Shown here in pieces: positions 33,572 through 40,668 of a stretch of 64,000 bases of DNA. The stretch lies in the NCBI GenBank assembly GCA_936914845.1, contig CAKZGE010000004.1, positions 248,001-312,000 of the forward strand, read 5' to 3'. Every line of letters starts with the position of its first letter. Position 1 is the stretch's first letter. Both the position numbers and the translations under genes were made by a program. The notes under the pieces were generated by a model. That model did not search any database. It was not told the DNA's origin and saw only the letters and a program-made list of their open reading frames with translations. Origin of the DNA: an uncultured Chloracidobacterium sp. Its GTDB lineage: Bacteria; Acidobacteriota; Blastocatellia; Pyrinomonadales; Pyrinomonadaceae.

Positions 33572-34408
33572 TTATTGCTGAAGCAGACGATAGGCTTCAG
33601 AACGGGAAATACCAAGTTCGCGGGCGGCTTTTTTCATGGCGGAGCGGCGGTCAAGCCCGGCGGTCTCGTAAGCTGTGACCAGCGTCTCCAATTCGCCGGA
33701 GACGGCAACGGGCCGCGGGTCGTCATCGCCGCTGCGATCGATGGCGAGGACGAATTCGCCTTTTGGCGGAACAGCGGCAAAATGGGCCGCGATCTCGCTC
33801 AGGCGTCCGCGGACGGCTTCTTCATGTAGTTTGGTCAATTCGCGAATTGCGGCGGCTCGGCGGTCGCCGAGGATCTCGATGCAATCTGCAAGTGCGGCGG
33901 CCAGGCGGTGGGGCGATTCGTAAAACAAGAGCGTTGAGCCAAGCAAGCGGACAGATTCCAGAGCTCGGCGGCGGTCGGTCCTTTTTGAAGGCAGAAAACC
34001 GCCGAAATAGAGGGCATCGGTAGGAAGGCCGGAGACAATGGCAGCGGCGACGAAGGCGACCGGGCCGGGGATCGGGACGACATCGATCCCGCCCGCGATG
34101 CATTCGACGACCAAACGATAGCCGGGATCATTGACAGCCGGCGTGCCGGCGTCTGAAACGACCGCTACTGATGCTCCGGCAATGATCTTTTTGACAAGTT
34201 CGGCGGACCGCTCAAGCTCATTATGCTCGTGATAGCTAATGGTTTTAGCGGCTATTTCAAAAGCATTGAGCAACTTGCGGCTGTGGCGGGTGTCTTCACA
34301 GGCAATGACATCGACCGAACGCAAAGTTTCGAGAGCACGGAGCGAAATGTCGTTCAGGTTTCCGATCGGTGTGGCGACGAGATAAAGTTTTCCCGGGACA
34401 GTGGTCAT
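33572..34408 (-). CDS. rsmI: 16S rRNA (cytidine-1402-2'-O)-methyltransferase
   Basis: The 278-residue tetrapyrrole-methylase-fold enzyme methylates C1402 of 16S rRNA. Landmarks are LYLVATPIGNLNDISLRALE at the N terminus, ACEDTRHSRKLLNAF, the AdoMet-contact segment VSDAGTPAVNDPGYRLV and LLFYESPHRLAAALADCIEI. The last 45 residues (ELETLVTAYETAGLDRRSAM, then ELGISRSEAYRLLQQ) form a helical domain found in many RsmI proteins. The ATG at 34408 lies 15 bases after the end of lpxI on the same strand. The frame is open far upstream but inside lpxI, so that extension is discarded. Confidence 0.95.
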   Translation of the reverse strand: MTTVPGKLYLVATPIGNLNDISLRALETLRSVDVIACEDTRHSRKLLNAFEIAAKTISYHEHNELERSAELVKKIIAGASVAVVSDAGTPAVNDPGYRLVVECIAGGIDVVPIPGPVAFVAAAIVSGLPTDALYFGGFLPSKRTDRRRALESVRLLGSTLLFYESPHRLAAALADCIEILGDRRAAAIRELTKLHEEAVRGRLSEIAAHFAAVPPKGEFVLAIDRSGDDDPRPVAVSGELETLVTAYETAGLDRRSAMKKAARELGISRSEAYRLLQQ

Positions 34409-34425
34409 GTTTCTTGGATAAATGT

Positions 34426-35229
34426 TCAGATCGGGACGCCGACGATCGCGATCTTGCTGCGGTCGGCAAGAGCGACCATCTTTTCGCGGTCGAAGATGAG
34501 CGTTTTGCCGGTTGTGACGGAAAGGCAGTCTGCTCCGGCGGCGATCATATTTTCGATCGTCGGGACGCCGACAACCGGAACGTCGAAACGCATATCCTGG
34601 TCGGGTTTGGCAACCTTGACGACCGTCAGTTTGCCATTGGCGAGCTCGCCGGCCCGCTTGATCGTAGCGTCCGTCCCCTCCATGGCCTCGATAGCGACAC
34701 ACGCCTTGGCACGGACAACAATGGTTTGGCCGAGATCGAGCCGGACGATCTCGCGTGCTATCTGCAGGCCGTATTCGATATTGCCGGCTTCGATGTCGTT
34801 CGGTTTGCGTTTGGTCAAAACGCCTTCGGGGGCAAGCATATCCGGAATAAAAAATGTCGAATCGATGAGCTCAATGCCTTCTTTGGCCATTTCGTCGGCA
34901 ATGCCGCCAATAAGAGCGACGGTATTTCGCCGCGGCAGATTCCAGAGCATTTTCAGCATTCGCATATCGGGCAAGGAACTTGAAAAGATCTGGACGTGTT
35001 TGACCTGGCCCGCCATCATTACTTTACCGACGCCTTGTTTCCGGAAGCGCGAGATCATTTTACCGAGTTGGCCGATGCCGACCCAGAGAACGTCGGCGGC
35101 AAACTGTTCAATGCGCGGATCGGTCTCTTCCTTTATAGCCACGACGGAAAGCTCGACACCACGGCGGCGGGCGCCTTCGAGCACTAAAAAGGGAAAGTTT
35201 CCGTTGCCGGCGATAAGGCCGTATCTCAT
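34426..35229 (-). CDS. lpxI: UDP-2,3-diacylglucosamine pyrophosphatase
   Basis: The 267-residue peripheral membrane enzyme cleaves UDP-2,3-diacylglucosamine to lipid X and UMP, the lipid A step done by LpxH in gamma-proteobacteria. It matches the LpxI (former DUF1009) family: GLIAGNGNFPFLVLEGARRR at the start, KVMMAGQVKHVQIF, and the C-terminal domain with VVRAKACVAIEAMEGTDATI, VVKVAKPDQDMRFDVPVVG and IAAGADCLSVTTGKTLI. Its ATG overlaps the stop of the upstream acetyltransferase in an ATGA junction, and rsmI follows. With lpxK in the window, it supports a Gram-negative envelope. Confidence 0.95.
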   Translation of the reverse strand: MRYGLIAGNGNFPFLVLEGARRRGVELSVVAIKEETDPRIEQFAADVLWVGIGQLGKMISRFRKQGVGKVMMAGQVKHVQIFSSSLPDMRMLKMLWNLPRRNTVALIGGIADEMAKEGIELIDSTFFIPDMLAPEGVLTKRKPNDIEAGNIEYGLQIAREIVRLDLGQTIVVRAKACVAIEAMEGTDATIKRAGELANGKLTVVKVAKPDQDMRFDVPVVGVPTIENMIAAGADCLSVTTGKTLIFDREKMVALADRSKIAIVGVPI

Positions 35230-35732
35230 ATCAACTCGTAATATTTTCGCGGTTCGTCATCATCCGGTAATTCGATCAGGCCATTGTAATGGAAACCGAG
35301 CCTTTCGAGCAGACGGCCGGAGCGGTCGTTATCGACGGTGGTAATAGCTGCGATATTGGCAAAACCAAGCGCGGTGCGGGCATATTGAAGCAGTGCGGCT
35401 GCGGATTCGTAAGCATAGCCGCGGCCTTCGAACTGCGGCAAAAATGCAAAACCGATATCCGGACAAGGCAGCGAACCGCGGTTGACGAAACCGGCCATGC
35501 CGATCGGCGTTCCGACATCTTTCAACGCAACGAGAAATATGCCGTAGCTGTCAGAATCATAGACAGTTTGAAATTTCGAACGGATATATTCGCGAGCCTC
35601 TTCGTCCGTGCGGACACCGCGGTCGGCAATGTATCTAATGAACGAAGGCTGGTTAAGAATATCGACGATGAAAGGCGCGTCTGATTCTTCGAATTCGCGA
35701 ACGACCAGCCTGTCAGTTTCCAAAATATTCAT
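35226..35732 (-). CDS. GNAT-family N-acetyltransferase (RimJ/RimL-like)
   Basis: The 168-residue protein has the GNAT fold of the group that includes ribosomal-protein acetyltransferases. It begins ILETDRLVVREFEESDAPFI, has the acetyl-CoA loop region FAFLPQFEGRGYAYESAAAL and ends with TTVDNDRSGRLLERLGFHYN, both typical. The substrate cannot be predicted. It is the first member of an overlapping pair with lpxI and follows the PNPOx-like gene by six bases, so the four minus-strand genes 36185-33572 probably form one operon. Confidence 0.85.
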   Translation of the reverse strand: MNILETDRLVVREFEESDAPFIVDILNQPSFIRYIADRGVRTDEEAREYIRSKFQTVYDSDSYGIFLVALKDVGTPIGMAGFVNRGSLPCPDIGFAFLPQFEGRGYAYESAAALLQYARTALGFANIAAITTVDNDRSGRLLERLGFHYNGLIELPDDDEPRKYYELI

Positions 35733-35738
35733 GTCCGC

Positions 35739-36185
35739 TCAGCGTACTTTCGGTTTTGTTTTCCGACCCGTAATGACGGAAGGTTCGATGGCGTAAATGA
35801 CCTCGACATTTTCGCGGACCCAATGGTCCATCCAGCGAACACTAAGGGCGGGTGTCAAACGCGGATTAGAACGACGGATCAATTCACGGGCTTCGGCGAT
35901 GGCTGTTTGATCGGTAATGCGGCTTGCGGTGCCGCGAACGATGACGCTTTTCCAATTTTCGTTATCAAGGGCGTTTTCGGACTGCAAACAAACCTTTGGG
36001 TTTCGTTCAAGGATCTCAGCTTTTAGGCCGAGCGTAGTGAAAATGTAGAGCTTTCCGGATTCGAAGGCAAAATGAACGGGCACAACATAAGGATCGTCGC
36101 CATCAGCCAGCCCAAGATGGCCGAAATGATTCTGCGAAAGAAACTCAACGGCCTCGGCATCACGCATATCCTGAATTTCGATCAT
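35739..36185 (-). CDS. Pyridoxamine 5'-phosphate oxidase-like flavin-binding protein
   Basis: The 148-residue protein has the split-barrel fold of PNPOx-like proteins, which bind FMN, F420 or heme. Typical pieces are FLSQNHFGHLGLADGDDPYVVPVHFAFESG near the start, split here as FGHLGLADGDDPYVVPVHFA and ESGKLYIFTTLGLKAEILER, followed by NENWKSVIVRGTASRITDQT. The cofactor and reaction are unknown; this subgroup is often annotated as a nitroimidazole-resistance or general stress protein. It heads the operon containing the acetyltransferase, lpxI and rsmI. Confidence 0.85.
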   Translation of the reverse strand: MIEIQDMRDAEAVEFLSQNHFGHLGLADGDDPYVVPVHFAFESGKLYIFTTLGLKAEILERNPKVCLQSENALDNENWKSVIVRGTASRITDQTAIAEARELIRRSNPRLTPALSVRWMDHWVRENVEVIYAIEPSVITGRKTKPKVR

Positions 36186-36257
36186 AAGATAATTTTACCC
36201 AGCATCAATAAATTGTCGAATATGAAACGGCCAAAGAGAGCAACCGCCATCTCGGTA

Positions 36258-37184
36258 CTATTGGGCCTCGCCGCTTTCCGTCTGTTGGCGGGCGTGGTAC
36301 GAACTTCGTGTCAAGGGCGAAGATTCGACGTGTTTGAACCCGAGACCAAGACCGATGCTCTTCCATTCCGCAAATTCGGCGGGTGTGACATATCTTTCAA
36401 CCGGCAGACGCTTTTCATAGGGCTGCAGGTATTGGCCAATGGTCATAATGTCGCACGAAACACTGCGAAGATCTTTCATTAGATCGACCACCTCTTCGAA
36501 ATCTTCGCCAAGCCCGGCCATAATGCCGCTTTTGGTAAGCATTTGCGGAAATTGTGTGTCGCGGAAGCGGGCAGAGCGTTCGAGCAATTCGAGCGTCTGC
36601 GCATATTTAGCATCCGGCCGCACACGGCGATAAAGACGGGCGATCGTTTCGGTATTGTGATTAAGAACGTCCGGGCGGGCACGCAAGACATTGTTGAGTG
36701 CGGTCTCGTCGCCATTAAAATCGGGGATCAAAACCTCGACCTTACATTCGGGGTTCATTTCGCGAACCTTGGTGATGGTCTCTGCCCAATGCATTGAACC
36801 GCCATCCGAAAGGTCATCGCGATTGACGGACGTGATGACGGCGTGTTTGAGATCGAGGTGTCGAACGGCTTCGGCCACGTGCGTCGGTTCCATCGGGTCA
36901 AGATCCATCGGCTTGCCTTTATTGACAGCACAAAAGCCGCAGTGGCGCGTACAGGTATCACCGCCGAGCATGAAGGTAGCGGTTTTGTCCGTCCAGCATT
37001 CAAAAATGTTCGGGCAGCGAGCCTCTTGGCAAACGGTGTGCAAATTTAGCCCGTCTATCAATTCGAGCACCGCATTCTGATTCCGCGGATCGCCAAGCTT
37101 GATCTTGAGCCAATCGGGTTTCTTTAGCCGCGGCCGCTCTTTGCGGTTCAAGAATTTCTGTACCAATACCTTTTCTTCGATCAT
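36258..37184 (-). CDS. lipA: Lipoyl synthase
   Basis: The 308-residue radical SAM enzyme inserts two sulfur atoms into octanoyl groups on carrier proteins. Both iron-sulfur cluster motifs are present: the auxiliary cluster CQEARCPNIFEC (Cx4Cx5C) and the radical SAM cluster CTRHCGFC (Cx3Cx2C). The C-terminal serine ligand is in SSPLTRSSYHARQ. AVITSVNRDDLSDGGSMHWA is another strong match. The ATG at 37184 gives MIEEKVLVQKFL; an upstream in-frame start adds nine atypical residues. The gene is divergent from the cysteine locus, so two sulfur-using pathways share this intergenic region. Confidence 0.96.
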   Translation of the reverse strand: MIEEKVLVQKFLNRKERPRLKKPDWLKIKLGDPRNQNAVLELIDGLNLHTVCQEARCPNIFECWTDKTATFMLGGDTCTRHCGFCAVNKGKPMDLDPMEPTHVAEAVRHLDLKHAVITSVNRDDLSDGGSMHWAETITKVREMNPECKVEVLIPDFNGDETALNNVLRARPDVLNHNTETIARLYRRVRPDAKYAQTLELLERSARFRDTQFPQMLTKSGIMAGLGEDFEEVVDLMKDLRSVSCDIMTIGQYLQPYEKRLPVERYVTPAEFAEWKSIGLGLGFKHVESSPLTRSSYHARQQTESGEAQ

Positions 37185-37329
37185 AAATTCAACAATTGCA
37201 ACGACTCGCACTAGGAATTACCCAAGAAGAAGCAACGCCATTTTAATTAAAGTTTAACATACGGCGGAAGAAATGTCTGAACACCGTTTTGTGCAAAAAA
37301 AAAGATTGACATTGTGTTTTTTTTGTAAC

Positions 37330-37400
37330 CTGATGAGCAACTACACAACCGCCGGCAACATTGGAGGTGTAGGATCATGGATGTTCCCTCATCGGTTGTG
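37330..37400 (+). promoter_or_regulatory. Leader segment with two competing folds
   Basis: In the space between lipA and the leader-peptide gene, GATGAG (37332-37337) can pair with CTCATC (37388-37393), extended to eight pairs, enclosing CTACAC/GTGTAG (37341-37346 with 37367-37372). Alternatively, CACAACCG (37344-37351) pairs perfectly with CGGTTGTG (37393-37400), which would break both. A TTGACA at 37306-37311 precedes it. Mutually exclusive stems are typical of regulatory RNA, but I recognise no known riboswitch core. Confidence 0.35.
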
Positions 37401-37432
37401 GATATGGCGGCTGGCCGCTGCGTTGAAAATCA

Positions 37433-37461
37433 TTGACAAAAGAAATCCGACACGTTACATT
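37433..37461 (+). promoter_or_regulatory. Promoter of the cysteine leader and cysM
   Basis: TTGACA (37433-37438) and TACATT (37456-37461) are separated by 17 bases. Transcription would start near 37468, about 25 bases before the leader-peptide ATG at 37493. Confidence 0.5.
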
Positions 37462-37492
37462 GTTAATATAGACTTTTTAGTAAGGATTCAAG

Positions 37493-37591
37493 ATGTCGTT
37501 CGTTCAGCCAAACAATCAAGCGATCTGTCGTTGTCGCATTATGTGCGCCTGTCCGGCGTACACGGCTGAAGATGCACTAAAAACGTCATGA
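37493..37591 (+). CDS. Cysteine-rich leader peptide of the cysM attenuator
   Basis: A 32-codon frame with a very good ribosome-binding site (AAGGA, six bases before the ATG) encodes MSFVQPNNQAICRCRIMCAC and then PAYTAEDALKTS. Four Cys codons fall within nine codons (37526-37552). The frame ends 78 bases before the cysM ATG and is followed by an intrinsic terminator. Bases 37561-37569, inside the frame and about 10 bases after the last Cys codon, are complementary to the 5' arm of that terminator (nine pairs, one G-U). This matches the classic layout of attenuation by ribosome stalling: scarce cysteinyl-tRNA would stall the ribosome at the Cys codons and leave the antiterminator free. The peptide itself probably has no other function. 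Confidence 0.7.
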   Translation: MSFVQPNNQAICRCRIMCACPAYTAEDALKTS

Positions 37592-37628
37592 ACTGACATT
37601 CGTAATAAAGCATTTTTTATTAGCCGTG
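37561..37628 (+). promoter_or_regulatory. Predicted antiterminator pairing for cysM
   Basis: CACGGCTGA (37561-37569) can pair with TTAGCCGTG (37620-37628), with one G-U pair. This would sequester most of the upstream arm of the terminator hairpin. The two structures are mutually exclusive, as needed for an attenuation switch. Confidence 0.55.
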
Positions 37629-37661
37629 AGTATTCATCAACTCGCGGCTTTTTTCTTTTTT
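37622..37661 (+). terminator. Intrinsic terminator (attenuator) before cysM
   Basis: AGCCGTGAGT (37622-37631) and ACTCGCGGCT (37640-37649) form a 10-bp stem with one G-U pair and an 8-base loop, followed by a 12-base T-rich tract. The cysM ATG is only eight bases further on, so no promoter can fit between; expression of cysM requires read-through. Confidence 0.85.
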
Positions 37662-37669
37662 CAGATCTT

Positions 37670-38641
37670 ATGCAAACAGCGGTGAAGGAAACACAAATAG
37701 CACGAGGCTTTCGAGCGGAAGAGATAGCCAAGAATTTTCTCGAGGCAGCGATCGGCAATACGCCGCTGATCCGGCTTCGAAGCGTCACCAAAGGCCTGCG
37801 TGAAGGCGTGGAGGTGTGGGTAAAAGCCGAGCACCTAAATCCCGGCGGCTCCGTGAAAGATAGAGCCGCTCTGGCGATGATCCTTGCCGGTGAACGCAGC
37901 GGCGAACTGACTCCGCAGAAGACAATTCTCGACGCGACCAGCGGCAACACAGGTATCGCTTATGCGATGATCGGAGCGGCTCGCGGTTATCGTGTTAAGC
38001 TCGCTCTGCCGGCGAATGCAAGCCTGACTCGGAAGCAGATCCTGAGACGGTACGGAGCCGAGATCATCGAGACCGATCCGCTTTCGGGAACGGATGCGGC
38101 TCAAGTTCTCGCCAGAAAGCTTGCGGCGGAAGATCCCGACGAATATTTCTATCCTGATCAATACAACAACGAAGCTAACTGGAAAGCTCACTACGCCACC
38201 ACGGCGCCCGAGATCTGGTGGCAGACGAATGGCCGCGTCACACATTTCGTCGCCGGACTCGGCACGACCGGAACATTTACCGGCACAACGCGAAGATTAA
38301 AAGAATTCAACCGCGATCTGGCCGCAGTTTCCGTTCAGCCCGATTCGCCGCTACACGGTCTCGAAGGGTTGAAACATCTGGAAACGGCGATCGTTCCGGG
38401 AATTTACGATGCAGAATTACCCGACAACGATATGCGCGTTGCTACCGAAGATGGCCAAGCGATGACACGTCGCTTAGCGAGGGAAGAAGGTATCTTCGTC
38501 GGGCCGAGCTCAGGAGCGAACGTGCATGCCGCGTTGGAGGTTGCGCGAAAGATGGGCCAAGACGCGGTGATCGTGACTATATTGTGCGATGGCGGAAGTA
38601 AATACCTCGGTGAAGAGTTTTGGAACGCAGCCGAAGCCTGA
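37670..38641 (+). CDS. cysM: Cysteine synthase, CysM type
   Basis: The 323-residue PLP enzyme makes cysteine from an activated serine and a sulfur donor. The PLP lysine is K63 in NPGGSVKDRAALAM, the asparagine loop is TSGNTGIAYAMIGAARGY, and the phosphate-binding glycine loop is THFVAGLGTTGTFTGTTRRL. Sequence details, notably VAGLGTTGT and VPGIYDAELPDN with EEGIFVGPSSGANVHAALEV, resemble the mycobacterial CysM that takes sulfur from the thiocarboxylated carrier CysO and uses O-phosphoserine. The Arg I recall as important for O-phosphoserine in that enzyme appears to be Asp here (VQPDSPLHG), so the serine substrate is open. No ribosome-binding site is seen. It is guarded by a leader peptide and terminator. 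Confidence 0.9.
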   Translation: MQTAVKETQIARGFRAEEIAKNFLEAAIGNTPLIRLRSVTKGLREGVEVWVKAEHLNPGGSVKDRAALAMILAGERSGELTPQKTILDATSGNTGIAYAMIGAARGYRVKLALPANASLTRKQILRRYGAEIIETDPLSGTDAAQVLARKLAAEDPDEYFYPDQYNNEANWKAHYATTAPEIWWQTNGRVTHFVAGLGTTGTFTGTTRRLKEFNRDLAAVSVQPDSPLHGLEGLKHLETAIVPGIYDAELPDNDMRVATEDGQAMTRRLAREEGIFVGPSSGANVHAALEVARKMGQDAVIVTILCDGGSKYLGEEFWNAAEA

Positions 38642-38725
38642 CGTTTTGAGAGGGTTTTTCGCATTCGGCAGTCGCAACTTTTGCGTTATGTTCTTTGAAA
38701 ATTTATAAGGTGTGCAATTTTGCGC

Positions 38726-38731
38726 TTGACA
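38726..38731 (+). promoter_or_regulatory. -35 box in the gap between cysM and the PLP-enzyme gene
   Basis: A perfect TTGACA lies in the 280-base gap. The -10 box is unclear; TAAGCT (38749-38754) is at 17-base spacing and TATTAG (38758-38763) is further on. Transcription from here would pass through the leader at 38765-38900 and its terminator. The leader contains a GCTTTC/GAAAGC hairpin (38775-38793) and an AGTGG/CCACT stem (38800-38829). Confidence 0.4.
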
Positions 38732-38863
38732 GCCATTGGGCAGTTGGGTAAGCTCACTATTAGTTCTTTACAAAGCTTTCTTTTTTTGAAAGCGCTAACA
38801 GTGGCGATTTAAGGTTAACTTGCTCCACTATAAAAAACTGCTAAATAACTGTGAAGAGATTTT

Positions 38864-38905
38864 AAAAGCTCTCGTGCTGTTTGGTACGAGGGCTTTTTTC
38901 TTTTT
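38864..38905 (+). terminator. Intrinsic terminator before the transsulfuration gene
   Basis: AAAAGCTCTCGT (38864-38875) and ACGAGGGCTTTT (38886-38897) form a 12-bp stem with one G-U pair and a 10-base loop, followed by TTCTTTTT. A strong AAGGAGG ribosome-binding site and the ATG at 38924 follow within 19 bases, so the gene must be expressed by read-through or conditional antitermination. Confidence 0.8.
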
Positions 38906-38923
38906 GCGGTTAAGGAGGGAAAA

Positions 38924-40153
38924 ATGGCTTTTGATCTGTCGATCTCAACCAAATTAGTACATGCCGGCGAGCGGCGAAATGCTCCGGCGGGCGTGCCGGC
39001 CGCGACGCCCATTTACGCGACGTCTTCATTCATCTATGAACGGATGGAGCACGTTGATGAAATAGTTGACGGCGAGGTGCCGGGTTTTGTTTACAGCCGC
39101 TACGGCAATCCGACGGTTTCTGCGTTCGAATCGGCAATGGCAGAGATCGAAGCCGGCAGCTTTGCGGTCGCATACGGCTCCGGAATGGCCGCTTTACACG
39201 CTGCCTTGCTGGCCTGTGAATTGTCGAGCGGTTCGGTGGTGCTTGCTTCGGCGGATCTTTACGGATCGACGTTCGAGCTGCTGTATTCGATCTTTGCCCC
39301 GTTCGGCGTCAAGGTCGTCATCGAGGATTTTGGCGACCATTCGGCTTTGCGTGCAAAAGCTTTTGAGGTAAAGCCGGCGGTGCTGATCTGTGAAACGCTT
39401 TCAAATCCGCTGCTAAAGGTTTGCGACATCGGCGAATGTGCGGATATCGCCGCTCAAGTCGGAGCCCGGCTGATCGTGGACAACACATTTGCGACACCGT
39501 TTCTCTGCCGCCCGATCGAATTCGGAGCCGATTTTGTCGTCCACAGTGCGACAAAATACCTGGGCGGCCATGCCGATGCGACCGGCGGGGTGGTCGTCGC
39601 CAAAAATGAATTCGACCGTCCGGCGCTGTTGGGAGCTTTGACATTGGCCGGGGGAGTTCTGAGCCCATGGGAATCACATTCGATATTGCGGGGGCTGAAG
39701 ACACTCGGCCTGCGAATGGAGAAACAATGCCGCAATGCCGAAAAACTGGCTGCTGCATTGGCGGATAACGATGGAATACAGGACATCATCTATCCCAAAT
39801 ATTTCGATAGGGAAACGACCGCCCCGACGCTGAACGGGCAATTTTGGGGCGGCATAGTAACCATCCGGCTGGCAGAGGACACACGCGAAGCGGCGTATCG
39901 TTTTTTGAATTCGCTGGAATTGTGTACGAGGGCTGCAAGCGTCGGCGACCTATTCACCGGCATCGTCCATCCGGCGACGGCAACGCACCGGGAGATCTCG
40001 CCGGCAAAGCGGGCAAAGATCGGCATTACCGAAGGCCTGATCCGGATCTCGGTCGGCATTGAGGACATCAGCGATATATACGCCGATATTGAACAAGCAC
40101 TGGAAAAAAGTTTTGCGGCCGAACCGCAGAAAGCATTGGAGGCGGCGGCCTGA
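38924..40153 (+). CDS. Cystathionine gamma-synthase/lyase-family PLP enzyme
   Basis: The 409-residue enzyme belongs to the Cys/Met metabolism PLP family, which includes cystathionine gamma-synthase (MetB), gamma-lyase and O-acylhomoserine sulfhydrylase. The PLP lysine is K211 in VVHSATKYLGGHADATGGVV. Other family features are GFVYSRYGNPTVSAFESAMA, YGSGMAALHAALLACELSSG and TNPLLKVCDI-like SNPLLKVCDIGE. The exact reaction cannot be decided from sequence. The last 20 residues are an Ala/Glu tail. A strong AAGGAGG precedes the ATG. The Mec gene begins 14 bases downstream, so cysteine and methionine interconversion sits inside the CysO-type cysteine locus. Confidence 0.9.
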   Translation: MAFDLSISTKLVHAGERRNAPAGVPAATPIYATSSFIYERMEHVDEIVDGEVPGFVYSRYGNPTVSAFESAMAEIEAGSFAVAYGSGMAALHAALLACELSSGSVVLASADLYGSTFELLYSIFAPFGVKVVIEDFGDHSALRAKAFEVKPAVLICETLSNPLLKVCDIGECADIAAQVGARLIVDNTFATPFLCRPIEFGADFVVHSATKYLGGHADATGGVVVAKNEFDRPALLGALTLAGGVLSPWESHSILRGLKTLGLRMEKQCRNAEKLAAALADNDGIQDIIYPKYFDRETTAPTLNGQFWGGIVTIRLAEDTREAAYRFLNSLELCTRAASVGDLFTGIVHPATATHREISPAKRAKIGITEGLIRISVGIEDISDIYADIEQALEKSFAAEPQKALEAAA

Positions 40154-40166
40154 AAACGAAGGATAT

Positions 40167-40607
40167 ATGGTCTATTTGACGGAAAAGGTGATCGAAGAGA
40201 TCAAGGCTTTGGGCGAGCGGGATCATCCGCACGAATGCGGCGGCATGCTGATCGGCAAGTTCGCGGCGGACGGAAGCAAGAGCGTGACGGAGATCTTTCC
40301 GCTGAAAAACGCACGCGAAGAAGAGGCTCGGCACAACCGCGTTTTGCTGCTGCCGAAAGATGTGTTGCGGGCGGAAAGATATGCTCGGGAGAAGGATCTG
40401 GACGTGGTCGGGTTTTACCACTCACATCCGGAAGATCGCGGCGTTCCATCGCAATACGATCTTGAACACGCGTTGCCCGTTTGGTCTTACGTGATCGTTT
40501 CGGTCATCGGCGGAAAAGCGGTTGAAATTCTGTCGTGGCAGATGCGCAACGACCGTTCGCAGTTTGACCAAGAAGCGATCGAAAGCGAGCGGGCCTCGGC
40601 GAAATGA
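40167..40607 (+). CDS. mec: JAMM/Mov34 metallopeptidase (Mec-like)
   Basis: The 146-residue zinc peptidase has a complete JAMM motif: Glu23 in HECGGMLIGKF, then H85-S-H87-P with S95 and D98 in GFYHSHPEDRGVPSQYD. In mycobacteria, Mec releases cysteine from the CysO-cysteine adduct made by CysM. Here it lies between the transsulfuration enzyme and a CysO-MoeB-rhodanese fusion, which fits that role. Because the CysO glycines are internal in the fusion, this enzyme might also cut after them to free the carrier, as JAMM deubiquitinases do; this is inference. The ATG at 40167 has an AAGGA just upstream; the longer frame from 40059 lies in the preceding gene. Confidence 0.9.
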   Translation: MVYLTEKVIEEIKALGERDHPHECGGMLIGKFAADGSKSVTEIFPLKNAREEEARHNRVLLLPKDVLRAERYAREKDLDVVGFYHSHPEDRGVPSQYDLEHALPVWSYVIVSVIGGKAVEILSWQMRNDRSQFDQEAIESERASAK

Positions 40608-40621
40608 TCTATTTCTAACAA

Positions 40622-40650
40622 TTCATATTTTTTATAAAAATTCATATTTT
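40622..40650 (+). repeat. Short AT-rich direct repeat before the CysO fusion gene
   Basis: TTCATATTTTT occurs at 40622-40632 and again at 40640-40650 in the 61-base AT-rich gap between mec and the fusion gene. It may hold a secondary promoter or a regulator site. A GTGAGG ribosome-binding sequence follows. Confidence 0.4.
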
Positions 40651-40668
40651 TGTGAGGTATCAAAATAA

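Noticed and set aside
34223..35344. A 373-codon plus-strand frame opposite rsmI and lpxI
   Set aside because: It spans two well-supported genes on the other strand, with low-complexity Ser/Arg-rich product.
37312..37432. A SAM-I or related riboswitch suggested by the GATGAG and CCGGCAAC-like bases
   Set aside because: The conserved core order and spacing of SAM-I, SAM-II and SAM-IV are not present; only a general switch-like pairing is supported.
37333..37569. A plus-strand frame of 78 codons beginning with ATG at 37333 across the leader region
   Set aside because: It has no ribosome-binding site, runs across the promoter boxes of the Cys leader, and is out of frame with the much better supported 32-codon leader peptide.
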